Positions 16,414-24,911 of a stretch of DNA of 58,723 bases are shown piece after piece. The notes under the pieces were generated by a model. The model did no database searches. It saw only the letters and a program-made list of their open reading frames with translations, and was not told where the DNA came from. Numbering within the stretch: the stretch's first letter is position 1; every line of letters starts with the position of its first letter. Origin of the DNA: UBA2882 sp051877575 (lineage in GTDB: Bacteria > Bacillota > Clostridia > Lachnospirales > Lachnospiraceae); contig JBJEJA010000009.1 in NCBI GenBank assembly GCA_051877575.1, positions 1 through 58,723 of the forward strand. The letters are read 5' to 3'. The position numbers and the translations under genes were made by a program.

Positions 16414-16640
16414 AAAAAAAGTCGCCTCCTTTTCGCACTTTTGTTTCTTAAGTACGACAAGCGGTGACTGTACACTCTCCCGTGTGTGTCCTAAAGACTT
16501 TCACACGTCGTTTCTATCTCTCTGATAGACATTTATGTTTGTACAGTGACTTGTCGTCAGTTTCCTAACTTGACATTCGCTCCACGGAAAACCTGCAACG
16601 ATGTGCAGCAACCTCACGCTTCATCGCTATCATGCCACAG
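16414..16640 (-). promoter_or_regulatory. Structured 5' leader of the S10 supercluster
   Basis: About 228 nt between the inferred start of transcription and rpsJ. A long-range helix joins 16454-16474 (ACGACAAG, CTGTACA) with 16540-16557 (TGTACAG, CTTGTCGT), enclosing hairpins at 16482-16506 and 16514-16528; a further CTGCA/TGCAG hairpin lies nearer the promoter. The arrangement is that of a ribosomal-protein autoregulatory leader. The bound protein (L4 by analogy with E. coli) is inferred, not shown. Confidence 0.55.
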
Positions 16641-16648
16641 CACTTGCT

Positions 16649-16677
16649 AGTATAAATGAAAAAAAGGAGCTTTGCAA
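16649..16677 (-). promoter_or_regulatory. Sigma-A promoter of the S10 supercluster
   Basis: -35 TTGCAA (16672-16677), 17-bp spacer, -10 TATACT (16649-16654). Its -35 box lies inside the terminator hairpin of the preceding symporter gene. Confidence 0.8.
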
Positions 16678-16688
16678 GCCCCTTTTTT
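16657..16688 (-). terminator. Intrinsic terminator of the symporter gene
   Basis: On the minus strand GGGGCTT, loop GCA, AAGCTCC form a stem extended by A-T pairs, followed by seven T residues. It lies 40 bp after the symporter stop and overlaps the next promoter. Confidence 0.82.
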
Positions 16689-16728
16689 CAAAGTTTTCTT
16701 TCGTTTTTTGTATTTTTTTCAATACAAT

Positions 16729-18267
16729 TTATTGATTTTTGCACTCTGCCTTTACCATTTCAAACTCATCCACCATATCTTGTGTAGGAGCCGCTGTCAG
16801 CATACTAACGACTACATTTACAACAATCGCAACGATAAATGCCGGAAGCAGTTCATAGATATTCCATGCGCCGCCCATGGGTCTTACCAGAAACTTCCAT
16901 ATAAATACCATGGCACCGCCGGTAAACATTCCGGCAAGTGCACCCCATTTATTGGAGCGTTTCCAGAACAAAGCAAGCAGCATGACCGGTCCGAATGCCG
17001 CGCCGAAGCCCGCCCACGCGAAAGATACGATCTCAAATACGGAGCTGTTGGGGTTTCTGGCAATGATGACCGCAACCAATGAAATAATGACAACCGTAAC
17101 ACGGGCAATGATCATGGATGCCTTTTCGGACAGGTTTTTAAAAAATACTTCCTTTATAATATTCTGCGATACACTGGAAGATGCCGCCAGCAGCTGTGAG
17201 TCTGCTGTGGACATCGTCGCCGCCAGAATACCCGCCAGAATAATGCCTGCAAGCAATGCTGCAAGAATACCGTGCTGACTGATCAGAGTCGCTACCGCAA
17301 TAATAATTGTCTCGGGATCTTCAAGCACAGGAATAGCACCGCACCGGCTCATGGCATTGCCGACAATACCGATCAGGATTGCCACGCCCAGAGAAATAAC
17401 CACCCATATGGTTGCAACACGTCTGGATAATTTTAACTTTTCAGGATTTTCAATTGCCATAAAGCGAAGCAATACATGAGGCATACCAAAATAACCGAGC
17501 CCCCATGCCAGTGTCGAAAGAATGGTAATGGCACCGTAATGAACAGCTTCTCCCGATGCCGCATCATGCATGGCAGTCAGGCTGAAGTAGCCTACCATAC
17601 TCTGTGCATTGGCACTGACACTTTCAATACCGCCGGCCGTTACCACGCCAAAGCCCAGGACGGATATAATTGCCAGCGTCATAACAATACTCTGTATAAA
17701 GTCTGTGGTGCTGGCCGCAAGAAAGCCACCGAGCGTTGTATAGCCCACAATGACAATTGCACTGATTACCATTGCCACAAAATAATCCACACCAAACAGG
17801 TTGGCAAACAATTTACCGCATGCCGCAAAGCCCGATGCCGTATAGGGTACAAAGAAAATAATGATGATGATTGCCGCAATAACGGAAAGAATTTTTTTAT
17901 CATCTCTGTATCTGTTTGAGAAAAATACCGGAAGCGTTGTGGAATTGTTGCATGCCACCGTATATTTACGAAGTCTTTTGGCCACAACCAGCCAGTTGAT
18001 ATAAGTTCCGACGGCAAGACCAGCCGCTGTCCAGAAAGCATCTGCGATTCCCGTTGCATACGCCACTCCCGGGAGCCCCATCAAAAGCCAGCTGCTCATA
18101 TCGGATGCTTCCGCACTCATAGCCGTTACAAAAGGCCCCAGTTTTCTGCCTCCCAGATAAAAATCATCCGTCGTTTTATTCTTTTTGGAAAACTTGAATC
18201 CGATCCAGATAGTCAAAACCAGATAGAGCACAATGGAAATTAAAATACAAATATTGGATGTTGTCAT
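16729..18267 (-). CDS. putP: Sodium/proline symporter (SSS family)
   Basis: Na+-coupled solute symporter of the SSS family, 512 residues, about 13 membrane helices. FYLGGRKLGPFVTAMSAEAS and DMSSWLLMGLPGVAYATG near the N-terminus match PutP proline transporters and the sodium-site region. MSTADSQLLAASSSVSQNI at about 350-370 is the second conserved SSS stretch. The cytosolic C-terminus is short. GGAAGAGGAG precedes the ATG. It has its own promoter and terminator, so it is monocistronic. Proline as substrate is the best guess; other small solutes are possible. Confidence 0.88.
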   Translation of the reverse strand: MTTSNICILISIVLYLVLTIWIGFKFSKKNKTTDDFYLGGRKLGPFVTAMSAEASDMSSWLLMGLPGVAYATGIADAFWTAAGLAVGTYINWLVVAKRLRKYTVACNNSTTLPVFFSNRYRDDKKILSVIAAIIIIIFFVPYTASGFAACGKLFANLFGVDYFVAMVISAIVIVGYTTLGGFLAASTTDFIQSIVMTLAIISVLGFGVVTAGGIESVSANAQSMVGYFSLTAMHDAASGEAVHYGAITILSTLAWGLGYFGMPHVLLRFMAIENPEKLKLSRRVATIWVVISLGVAILIGIVGNAMSRCGAIPVLEDPETIIIAVATLISQHGILAALLAGIILAGILAATMSTADSQLLAASSSVSQNIIKEVFFKNLSEKASMIIARVTVVIISLVAVIIARNPNSSVFEIVSFAWAGFGAAFGPVMLLALFWKRSNKWGALAGMFTGGAMVFIWKFLVRPMGGAWNIYELLPAFIVAIVVNVVVSMLTAAPTQDMVDEFEMVKAECKNQ

Positions 18268-18316
18268 ATGTAGTTACTCCTCTTCCTCTTATTCCTGCTT
18301 ATATTTCACTTTTTTC

Positions 18317-18346
18317 ATCATAGCATACTTCGGCGGTCATGTACAA
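18317..18346 (-). promoter_or_regulatory. Promoter of putP
   Basis: -35 TTGTAC (18341-18346), 18-bp spacer, -10 TATGAT (18317-18322). It begins immediately after the T-tract of the upstream terminator. Confidence 0.6.
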
Positions 18347-18379
18347 GAAAAAAAGAACAGCGCCGCAGCCGCTGTTCTT
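18347..18379 (-). terminator. Terminator of the DUF4190 gene
   Basis: A perfect 10-bp stem (AAGAACAGCG with CGCTGTTCTT, 7-nt loop) followed on the minus strand by a T run. Confidence 0.88.
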
Positions 18380-18423
18380 CTTTGAACTGTTTTATCTATA
18401 TATTTATTACTGATTTCTTTCCT

Positions 18424-18909
18424 TTAAATAGAACCCATTTCATCCATAATACCGACAATCATTATTCCCAGGAAACACAATCCGAGCACGATGCCCACAA
18501 TGCCGCAGATCATGCCTGCCAGCGCGATTGAAGGCATTATTCCGCCGCTTTCTTTTTTGGAAACACATGCCAGAACAATTGCCGCAATGCCAAAAACAAT
18601 TCCGCCGACGCCATAGCAGCAACAGGTAAGTATCGCCAGAATGCCGCAAATCAATGCAGCGACCCCCCAACCGTCCGTTGCACTTCTCTCACCGGGCTTC
18701 GCGTAAATACTTTCCTGCTGGTACGGCTGCTGATAATAATTGTAGTTATAAGAACCGTATTGCCCATTGGGATTATACTGCATATTCGGATCATACTGCC
18801 CGTTCGGATTATACTGCATATTCGGATCATACTGTCCGTTCGGATTATACTGCATATTCGGATCATACTGTCCGTTCGGATTTTCATTCATCAGATTATT
18901 ATCGTCCAT
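18424..18909 (-). CDS. DUF4190-type membrane protein with N-terminal repeats
   Basis: A 161-residue protein. Residues 10-51 are three copies of a 12-residue repeat (NPNGQYDPNMQY) plus half a copy, followed by a Tyr/Gln-rich linker. Residues about 80-155 form two membrane helices with GWGVAALICGILAILTCCC and IALAGMICGIVGIVLGLC, the pattern of DUF4190 proteins common in Firmicutes. The repeat tail should be cytosolic or exposed and disordered. Function unknown. It has its own promoter and terminator. Repeat number is likely variable between strains. Confidence 0.75.
   Translation of the reverse strand: MDDNNLMNENPNGQYDPNMQYNPNGQYDPNMQYNPNGQYDPNMQYNPNGQYGSYNYNYYQQPYQQESIYAKPGERSATDGWGVAALICGILAILTCCCYGVGGIVFGIAAIVLACVSKKESGGIMPSIALAGMICGIVGIVLGLCFLGIMIVGIMDEMGSI
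18757..18882 (-). repeat. 36-bp coding tandem repeat (3.5 copies)
   Basis: Three near-identical 36-bp units encode NPNGQYDPNMQY, with a half unit after them. High nucleotide identity suggests recent expansion by slippage or recombination. Confidence 0.9.
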
Positions 18910-18946
18910 TCTTTATTCCTTCCGATAAATTGTTATGATGGATATC

Positions 18947-18975
18947 ATTATACTAGATAATTTCACAAAATTCAA
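18947..18975 (-). promoter_or_regulatory. Promoter of the DUF4190 gene
   Basis: -35 TTGAAT (18970-18975), 17-bp spacer, -10 TATAAT (18947-18952), about 38 bp before the start codon. Confidence 0.75.
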
Positions 18976-18985
18976 CTTGTCCTTT

Positions 18986-19014
18986 TTGACTAACGGATAA
19001 AAATATTGTACAGT
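18986..19014 (+). promoter_or_regulatory. Promoter of the DUF2752-methyltransferase pair
   Basis: -35 TTGACT (18986-18991), 17-bp spacer, -10 TACAGT (19009-19014). Divergent from the DUF4190 promoter with about 10 bp between the two -35 boxes. Confidence 0.55.
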
Positions 19015-19046
19015 ATTATGCAGTAGAAATAAAAGGAGTAAAAAGC

Positions 19047-19493
19047 ATGTATTATCACGTCCGTATAAAAAAAATACCGTTTATGATACTTACCTTTCTT
19101 CTCCTCGTATTCGGCGTTGCTGTTTATCTGTATATCGCAACCGTAGAAGCGCTTCCCCGGTTCATTACATCATGTGGCTTTAAATCCTTTTTTCACCTGT
19201 ACTGTCCGGGCTGCGGCGGCACAAGAGCGGTTTATCATTTATTCCATCTGCAACCGATACAATCTCTGTTGTGCCATCCGCTTGTATTATATATCGTCGT
19301 TTGCGCTTTTTACTACTGGGGAAAAACTTTACTTTTTTTAGTCAGACAGCACGGTATGGCAGAATTTGATATTTGTCTCGTTTTTCTTTGGGGAATGCTG
19401 ATTTTTTCAGTCCTGTTTTTTATTTTTCGCAATTTTCTTTTGATCGCCTGTCATATCGATTATATGGGCGACCTGATTCAATATTGGCAATAA
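19047..19493 (+). CDS. DUF2752 membrane protein
   Basis: A 148-residue protein with about three membrane helices. The family signature is present at about residues 50-60: YCPGCGGTRAVYHLFH, giving C-x2-C-G-x-TR, followed by HPLVLY. Function of DUF2752 is unknown; the Cys pair could bind metal or form a disulfide. AAAGGAG precedes the ATG. The gene is 19 bp upstream of a methyltransferase gene on the same strand and is likely cotranscribed. Confidence 0.8.
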   Translation: MYYHVRIKKIPFMILTFLLLVFGVAVYLYIATVEALPRFITSCGFKSFFHLYCPGCGGTRAVYHLFHLQPIQSLLCHPLVLYIVVCAFYYWGKTLLFLVRQHGMAEFDICLVFLWGMLIFSVLFFIFRNFLLIACHIDYMGDLIQYWQ

Positions 19494-19512
19494 CAATCAA
19501 GGAGGTACTGTT

Positions 19513-20376
19513 ATGTGGATTGCAGACCAATGGAAAGATTATGAAGTGATAGATACCTGTTCCGGTGAAAAATGTGAAAGATGGGGAGATTATATTTTGG
19601 TACGTCCGGACCCTCAGGTCATCTGGGATACCGGTCACGACCATCCCGCCTGGAAAAACAAAAACGGTCATTACCACCGCAGCAACAAAGGCGGCGGCGA
19701 ATGGGAATTTCGCAATCTTCCGAAAGAATGGATCATTCATTATAAGGAACTGACCTTTCATCTAAAACCCTTCAGTTTTAAGCATACGGGACTTTTTCCC
19801 GAACAGGCAGTCAACTGGGATTGGTGTGCCGAAAAAATCCGGGAGGCCGGAAGACCGGTCAAAATCCTGAACCTTTTTGCCTATACCGGCGGCGCTACCG
19901 TATCCGCCGCAAAAGCCGGCGCTGCCGTTACCCATGTGGATGCTTCCAAAGGCATGGTTGGCTGGGCAAAAGAAAATGCCGTATCCAGCGGTCTTGCCGA
20001 CGCACCCATCCGCTGGCTGGTGGATGACTGCGTCAAATTCGTAGAACGGGAAATCCGCCGCGGCAACACCTATGACGGTATTATTATGGACCCGCCTTCC
20101 TACGGAAGAGGGCCCAAAGGTGAAATCTGGAAAATCGAAGAGTCCGTTTATCCTTTTATTCAACTGACGGCACAACTTTTAAATAAGGATTCTCTTTTCC
20201 TATTGATCAACTCCTATACGACAGGACTGCAGCCCGCCGTACTTTCTTATATGCTCAATACGGCAATTGTCAGCCGCTTCGGCGGTCATGTACAGGCCGA
20301 CGAAATCGGTCTGCCCGTCAGCTCCAACGGCTTGGTATTACCTTGCGGAGCCAGCGGACGATGGAGCCGTCAGTAA
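19513..20376 (+). CDS. Class I SAM-dependent methyltransferase (RlmI/RlmK-like)
   Basis: A 287-residue methyltransferase resembling the catalytic half of the RlmI/RlmK rRNA enzymes (COG1092 type). Motif I is FAYTGGATVSAAKAGAAVTH at about 121-140, followed by VDASKGMVGWAKEN; the target-base motif is IIMDPPSYGRGPKG at about 192-205. No PUA domain is visible, so substrate choice may differ from RlmI. GGAGG precedes the ATG. Its end overlaps the end of the convergent ABC permease gene by seven bases. Confidence 0.82.
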   Translation: MWIADQWKDYEVIDTCSGEKCERWGDYILVRPDPQVIWDTGHDHPAWKNKNGHYHRSNKGGGEWEFRNLPKEWIIHYKELTFHLKPFSFKHTGLFPEQAVNWDWCAEKIREAGRPVKILNLFAYTGGATVSAAKAGAAVTHVDASKGMVGWAKENAVSSGLADAPIRWLVDDCVKFVEREIRRGNTYDGIIMDPPSYGRGPKGEIWKIEESVYPFIQLTAQLLNKDSLFLLINSYTTGLQPAVLSYMLNTAIVSRFGGHVQADEIGLPVSSNGLVLPCGASGRWSRQ

Positions 20377-22583
20377 TCATATATACCGTCCTCAATTTCC
20401 AACTCCTCGAAGACCTCTTTCAGCTCTTCGGGGAACAACGGTATATAAAAATTACAATTATACTGTTGATTTCCGTATTTCTTCAGCGCAATCCTGGCAT
20501 AATAGCCCTTCTTGGAAATGGTTCCTTCATCGATCAGATTCTGCGTCGCCTCTGATAAAAACAGGCTTTCCAGCACATCCTCAAACAACGGATCATCCGG
20601 CTGCAGTTTCAAAACTTTCATATCCTTCCCATCATTCAGCCATTGATATACCTGAATAAATGCTACATCATCTTTTTCAATCCCGGCTTTTCCATACCAG
20701 CCTTCTCTCTTCAAGATCTCGATGGTAGCAGTATCCTCTTCATAAACCGGTAAATTAAAGCTCATCTGCTGATCCTCGAAATATTCTGTTGAAAAACATA
20801 TATTTCCGATGGGCACCTGCGTCATAACCATCTCAGAACTCCTATTGGCAACATCTTCTTTCATTGCATCATAAAGCTCTCTTGTCAACTCAAAAAGCAT
20901 GGTATTATTGTCGCTGGTATCCAGATTATAAGTGTGATAAGTTACCGTATTCTTACTGGTTCTGTTAAAAAAAGCCAGCTCAGTTTCCTCCTTTAATATC
21001 AGGTAAACAGCCTCTTTATATTCCGGCAGATCGTACAGATATGCCCAGCATTCTCTGATATCATCCATCTTCAGATAATAATGCCGCATCACTTCTCTCC
21101 CGTCGGAAAGGCGGAATTTGACAGATATATCCTCTCTGCTGTCTCCGTCCCCATTCTCATAAGCCGGTACATCCTCTGTCACTAAAACTGCACTCTCTGT
21201 ATCCAGGCTGTCATCATAACAATATTCCCCACGCTCTATTGCCTGCTGCAGCATGCTGATTAACCGCTCTTTCGCTTCCTGATCGGTTATCTCCATATTT
21301 TCCATCAAATAATCACTGGTAGAAATATAATTACCTTCTGCATCGTACATATCGTAATGATAATCTTCATAACGGACAAAGGCAAAACTCTCTACCTGTT
21401 CCGTTTTGGGAAGATAGGTATCATATCCCGTCAGGTCACAGGCAAAGACAAAGTAAACTACCAGTGTAACAATCACTGACAGTGCAAAAGAAACTTTCCC
21501 TCCCAGTGCCTCTTTAAAATTTCCTTCCATAATTGTCTGCAATACGACCTGCATAATCAGCAGTCCGCAGAATACACCAAAGAGCCCGTACCAGATCCGG
21601 GAATTTTCGGCATTTGCCATATATATCATGAACACGCCCAGAAACAAACTTCCCACAATCATAATCATACATTTGATAACAGGTTTTGTCTTGGAAAAAA
21701 TCATGGATTTTCCACCGGTCTGCGCCGGCCGCTTGTGATAAAGCTGCCAGGCAATTGCTCCGTAAACGACAATCTGAAGCACCAGAACCGCTGCATATCC
21801 CCAAATGCCGCCAAAGTTGCCGCTATCCGCAAATCCGGCATTTTCCATGGAAACCGATTTGTACATTCCGACAAAAACCCCAATCGGAGTAAAAACTCCC
21901 GGCGCCAATATATCATAAACTTCCGCAGAGATATGGGTCTGATAAAATATATTCATCAGCTCCTCTTTCAGCAGAAAGCATGCCGGTTCCATCAGCAAAA
22001 GTACCGCGGCTCCGCAGAAGCCCAGCACAACATTCCCCGTCAGGCTCTGTGCAATTAATACCAAAAAATAAGCTGCAACAAACAGGAGCAAATGCATAAA
22101 AAAGCTCATAAGCGTGGCATTGAAAAAATCACCGTCCCAGATTCCCCTGAGTGCTGCCGCTACATTCGCCAAAATCATGTTTCCGCCGAAACTCAGCAGA
22201 AAGATCCACAGACTGTTCAGATTGATATACCAAAACCGCGTAGATGCCTTGACCGGAACAGACTTAAACAGATCCACCTTTTTCTGATGATTGATCCATG
22301 AAAACCCCTGCAATGCCAGCAGCATTGCCATTCCTATCACAACAATACTATATATGCCTCCGCCGGATATACTGCTGTTTATAACGTAATTTTTAAACCA
22401 TGCCAACTGGCTCTGTCTTCCTGCCGCCCCATAGTACTCCAATCCCTGCATATAGGTTCCCGCCTGCATAAAGACCGATACCGGCAGGATAAAAAACCAG
22501 ATCACAACGCAAAGCGCACATGTCCATAATCTTTTCTTAAAATTCCAGCCGCTAAGCTTCCAGAATGAGTTTTTTGATGTCAT
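20370..22583 (-). CDS. ABC transporter permease with long extracytoplasmic C-terminal part
   Basis: A 737-residue membrane protein, partner of the ATPase upstream. The first half has about nine to ten hydrophobic helices in an ABC-2/YtrC-like arrangement; residues about 390-737 are hydrophilic and probably outside the membrane. The start is the ATG at 22583, nine bases after GGAGG; it lies 32 bases inside the ATPase gene, implying coupling. Together with the YtrA-type regulator this is a GntR-controlled ABC system. Substrate unknown; envelope stress or peptide-antibiotic response is inferred from the family. Confidence 0.75.
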   Translation of the reverse strand: MTSKNSFWKLSGWNFKKRLWTCALCVVIWFFILPVSVFMQAGTYMQGLEYYGAAGRQSQLAWFKNYVINSSISGGGIYSIVVIGMAMLLALQGFSWINHQKKVDLFKSVPVKASTRFWYINLNSLWIFLLSFGGNMILANVAAALRGIWDGDFFNATLMSFFMHLLLFVAAYFLVLIAQSLTGNVVLGFCGAAVLLLMEPACFLLKEELMNIFYQTHISAEVYDILAPGVFTPIGVFVGMYKSVSMENAGFADSGNFGGIWGYAAVLVLQIVVYGAIAWQLYHKRPAQTGGKSMIFSKTKPVIKCMIMIVGSLFLGVFMIYMANAENSRIWYGLFGVFCGLLIMQVVLQTIMEGNFKEALGGKVSFALSVIVTLVVYFVFACDLTGYDTYLPKTEQVESFAFVRYEDYHYDMYDAEGNYISTSDYLMENMEITDQEAKERLISMLQQAIERGEYCYDDSLDTESAVLVTEDVPAYENGDGDSREDISVKFRLSDGREVMRHYYLKMDDIRECWAYLYDLPEYKEAVYLILKEETELAFFNRTSKNTVTYHTYNLDTSDNNTMLFELTRELYDAMKEDVANRSSEMVMTQVPIGNICFSTEYFEDQQMSFNLPVYEEDTATIEILKREGWYGKAGIEKDDVAFIQVYQWLNDGKDMKVLKLQPDDPLFEDVLESLFLSEATQNLIDEGTISKKGYYARIALKKYGNQQYNCNFYIPLFPEELKEVFEELEIEDGIYDY

Positions 22584-23460
22584 AACCAACTACCTCCGTT
22601 TCACTGATAAAGATTTCCTCCAGGGTCAATGGAAGCACCTCACAAAATACCGTTTCCAGCGTATCAAATTTCTGTATCGTTTCATTCTTTTCCCCTCTGA
22701 TGGTAAAAATATGCACAGACCCTCTCTGCTCTTTATGTATGATTTGGCAGATTGATAAAGCCTTCTCATATTCCGTTTCATCCCGAAATACACACTGTAC
22801 CTTCTGAATGCTGCATTTCATCTCATCCAGATCCCTGGATAGCAGCACGCCTCCTTTATGCAACAGTCCCACCGCATCACAGATGTCTTCCAGCTCCCTC
22901 AGGTTGTGGGATGCAATTACCGGTGTCAGCCCTCTTTCTCCCATTTCTTTTGCCAAAAGGCTTTTAATTGCCTGACGCATGACCGGATCAAGTCCGTCAA
23001 AGGTCTCATCACATAACAGATAATCCGTTTTTGCTGCCAGACCACAGATAAATGCCAGTTGTTTCTTCATTCCCTTGGAATAGGTTCCTATTTTTCTTTT
23101 CCCTTCCAGACCGAACTGATTCAATAATTTGTAATATTCATTTTTATCAAATTCCGGATAAACCATGGAATAATATTTTTCCATTTCTACCGCATTGGAA
23201 TGTGCAAAAAAATAAGGTTCATCGGCAATGAAAAACACTTTCCGCTTTGCCTCGGGATTATCATAAACCGGGAGATCGTCTATCATGATCTCTCCCTGAT
23301 CGGCATGGCTGACTCCCGCTATCATACGAAGCAGCGTGGACTTTCCTGCTCCGTTTGTCCCGATCAGCCCGAATACCATACCTTCCTTCATATCAAAATC
23401 AATCTGATCGACCGCAACAAAATCATCAAATTTTTTTGTGACTCCTTTTACACTAATCAT
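22552..23460 (-). CDS. ABC transporter ATP-binding protein (YtrB-like)
   Basis: A 302-residue ATPase. Walker A GLIGTNGAGKSTLLRMI at about 31-47, signature YSKGMKKQLAFICGLA at about 128-143 (the S of the usual LSGG is kept but the motif is degenerate), Walker B DYLLCDETFDGLDP with the catalytic Glu, and H-loop ASHNLREL. The last 90 residues form a C-terminal extension. Its ATG overlaps the regulator stop by four bases, and the permease starts within its last codons. Confidence 0.88.
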   Translation of the reverse strand: MISVKGVTKKFDDFVAVDQIDFDMKEGMVFGLIGTNGAGKSTLLRMIAGVSHADQGEIMIDDLPVYDNPEAKRKVFFIADEPYFFAHSNAVEMEKYYSMVYPEFDKNEYYKLLNQFGLEGKRKIGTYSKGMKKQLAFICGLAAKTDYLLCDETFDGLDPVMRQAIKSLLAKEMGERGLTPVIASHNLRELEDICDAVGLLHKGGVLLSRDLDEMKCSIQKVQCVFRDETEYEKALSICQIIHKEQRGSVHIFTIRGEKNETIQKFDTLETVFCEVLPLTLEEIFISETEVVGYDIKKLILEA

Positions 23461-23840
23461 GCCTGCTCTCCCCCTTTATGCTTTCTTTCGTTTAAGTAAT
23501 CCAAAAGCACCGCAAGATCTACTCCCGATTCTTCCGCTTCTTTCACAACCGTCTCCAGCTTATGCAATATTTCTTTCTCCTTCATTTCTTTCAGACCGAC
23601 ATTATCTGCAACAAAATTGCCCCTGCCTTTTACCGTATAGACAAATCCCTGTCTTTCCAGTTCGGCATAGGCCTTCTGAATCGTATTTGGATTTATGGAA
23701 AGTTCCATCGCCAGCGTCCTGACCGACGGCATCTTTTCATTTGGCGCAAGTGCCCCTCTCACGATAAGATTCTTATACTTATTGACAATCTGCTCGTAGA
23801 TGGGAGTTGCATCGGTATAATCAATCCAAATCATTCTCAT
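23457..23840 (-). CDS. GntR-family regulator, YtrA type
   Basis: A 127-residue repressor. The winged-helix DNA-binding domain (about 10-75) contains PIYEQIVNKYKNLIVRGALA, MPSVRTLAMELSINPNTIQK and AYAELERQGFVYTVKGRGNF, the GntR signature. The C-terminal tail is short, as in the YtrA subfamily, so no large ligand domain is present. It is the first gene of the operon with the ABC exporter and probably binds the inverted repeat at 23871-23893. Release by cell-wall antibiotics is known for B. subtilis YtrA and is only inferred here. Confidence 0.88.
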   Translation of the reverse strand: MRMIWIDYTDATPIYEQIVNKYKNLIVRGALAPNEKMPSVRTLAMELSINPNTIQKAYAELERQGFVYTVKGRGNFVADNVGLKEMKEKEILHKLETVVKEAEESGVDLAVLLDYLNERKHKGGEQA

Positions 23841-23870
23841 CTCTCCTTACCATGAAAATACGTATTTGAT

Positions 23871-23893
23871 GTGTACTATTTATGTTAGTACAC
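23871..23893 (-). promoter_or_regulatory. YtrA-type operator
   Basis: A perfect inverted repeat, GTGTACTA and TAGTACAC, with a 7-bp centre. It starts two bases after the -10 box and covers the expected transcription start, so a bound repressor would block initiation. Confidence 0.8.
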
Positions 23894-23895
23894 TA

Positions 23896-23924
23896 AGATT
23901 AGCATAAAAAACAGGCAATGTCAA
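23896..23924 (-). promoter_or_regulatory. Promoter of the GntR-ABC operon
   Basis: -35 TTGACA (23919-23924), 17-bp spacer, -10 TAATCT (23896-23901). The -35 box is part of the terminator hairpin of the preceding amidase gene. Confidence 0.82.
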
Positions 23925-23939
23925 CCCAAAGACATTGCC
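23905..23939 (-). terminator. Terminator of the amidase operon
   Basis: A perfect 9-bp stem (GGCAATGTC with GACATTGCC, 8-nt loop) followed on the minus strand by TGTTTTTT. It shares bases with the next promoter. Confidence 0.9.
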
Positions 23940-23945
23940 CGCTCT

Positions 23946-24911
23946 TTATTCTGCAAAGTAAGCATCAATTCCGTCTGCCATACCTTTTACAAGTTTATTT
24001 TGATAATCTGCTGTCTGCATCAACATATCCTCTGTGGGATTGCTCATAAATCCCATTTCCACGATCGTAACCGGAATGGTACACCAGTTGATCCCGCTCA
24101 TGGTATCCGTCTCCCAGACTCCTTTGCTTGCCGCTCCGGTCTCCGCCAGCATATGGTTCAGGACTTCATCGGAAAGTTTTCTGCTGCCGAAGTAGATATT
24201 GCTGCAATAGGGGTTCGATGCCGTAGGGCAGATCGTCATGATTCCGTTTGCGGAAGAATCCTCAGAGCCGTTGGCATGAATCCTGATCAATATGTCCGCG
24301 CCTGCATCTGCCGACAGGATTGCTCTCTCGGAATTGCTGATATTGACATCATTGGTTTCCCGCACCATATAAACTTCATAACCTCTCGTCTGCAGCTCAT
24401 CCCGCAGTTTCAGGGATACATCTAAAGTCAATTGATACTCCGGCACTCCGCTGGAAACGCCGCTGGTACCGCCTGCCACCTTTGCTTTTGTCTCCGATGC
24501 CCCGGGACCGATGGGTTCCTTTTCGCTGTTTCCCTTAGCCTGATGACCGGGATCGATTGCAATCAGATAACCGCTATTTCCCGGACTTTGTTCTTCCTGC
24601 TCTTTTGTTTCAGAAGCCGGATCACTTGATTCTGCATCGGATTCGGCGGGCAGGATTGTCACCGTATCTTCAATTTGAGGAATCGTTTCCTGCACCGCTC
24701 CTGCTTCCTTTTCGGATACATCAATACCCAAGGCAGTTTCCACACCTGCAGCCGGTAATGCTTCGCCGCCGTTCAAACTCTCCGTTTCTGTCTCTATCCC
24801 CTCAGCAGCAATGTCTTCGGTTTCATTTTTGTTGCGGCATCCTGCAAAAAATATCAGAATGAAACATAAAAGTATCGTTAGTTTTTGTTTAGTTCTCCAT
24901 TTTTTTCTCAT
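23946..24911 (-). CDS. N-acetylmuramoyl-L-alanine amidase, lipoprotein
   Basis: A peptidoglycan amidase of the Amidase_3 (zinc) family, 321 residues from the ATG at 24911. The N-terminus has a basic region, hydrophobic helix and lipobox FFAGC, so it should be anchored as a lipoprotein; an acidic Glu/Ser-rich linker follows to about residue 115. The catalytic domain begins IAIDPGHQAKGNSE (zinc His), then SNSERAILSADAGADILIRI with HANGSEDSSANG, and ends with the catalytic Glu in VTIVEMGFMSNPTED. A start 11 codons earlier is possible but lacks a good SD. It overlaps the upstream glycosyltransferase gene by 23 bases. Confidence 0.85.
   Translation of the reverse strand: MRKKWRTKQKLTILLCFILIFFAGCRNKNETEDIAAEGIETETESLNGGEALPAAGVETALGIDVSEKEAGAVQETIPQIEDTVTILPAESDAESSDPASETKEQEEQSPGNSGYLIAIDPGHQAKGNSEKEPIGPGASETKAKVAGGTSGVSSGVPEYQLTLDVSLKLRDELQTRGYEVYMVRETNDVNISNSERAILSADAGADILIRIHANGSEDSSANGIMTICPTASNPYCSNIYFGSRKLSDEVLNHMLAETGAASKGVWETDTMSGINWCTIPVTIVEMGFMSNPTEDMLMQTADYQNKLVKGMADGIDAYFAE

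Noticed and set aside
16571..16576. TTGACA on the plus strand upstream of rpsJ as a promoter
   Set aside because: No -10 at the right distance and no plus-strand gene follows; the minus-strand promoter at 16649-16677 is better placed.
16729..18267. Symporter as part of the S10 operon
   Set aside because: It has its own promoter and a strong terminator before the S10 promoter.
18757..18882. CRISPR array
   Set aside because: The 36-bp repeats are contiguous without spacers and encode a protein repeat in frame.
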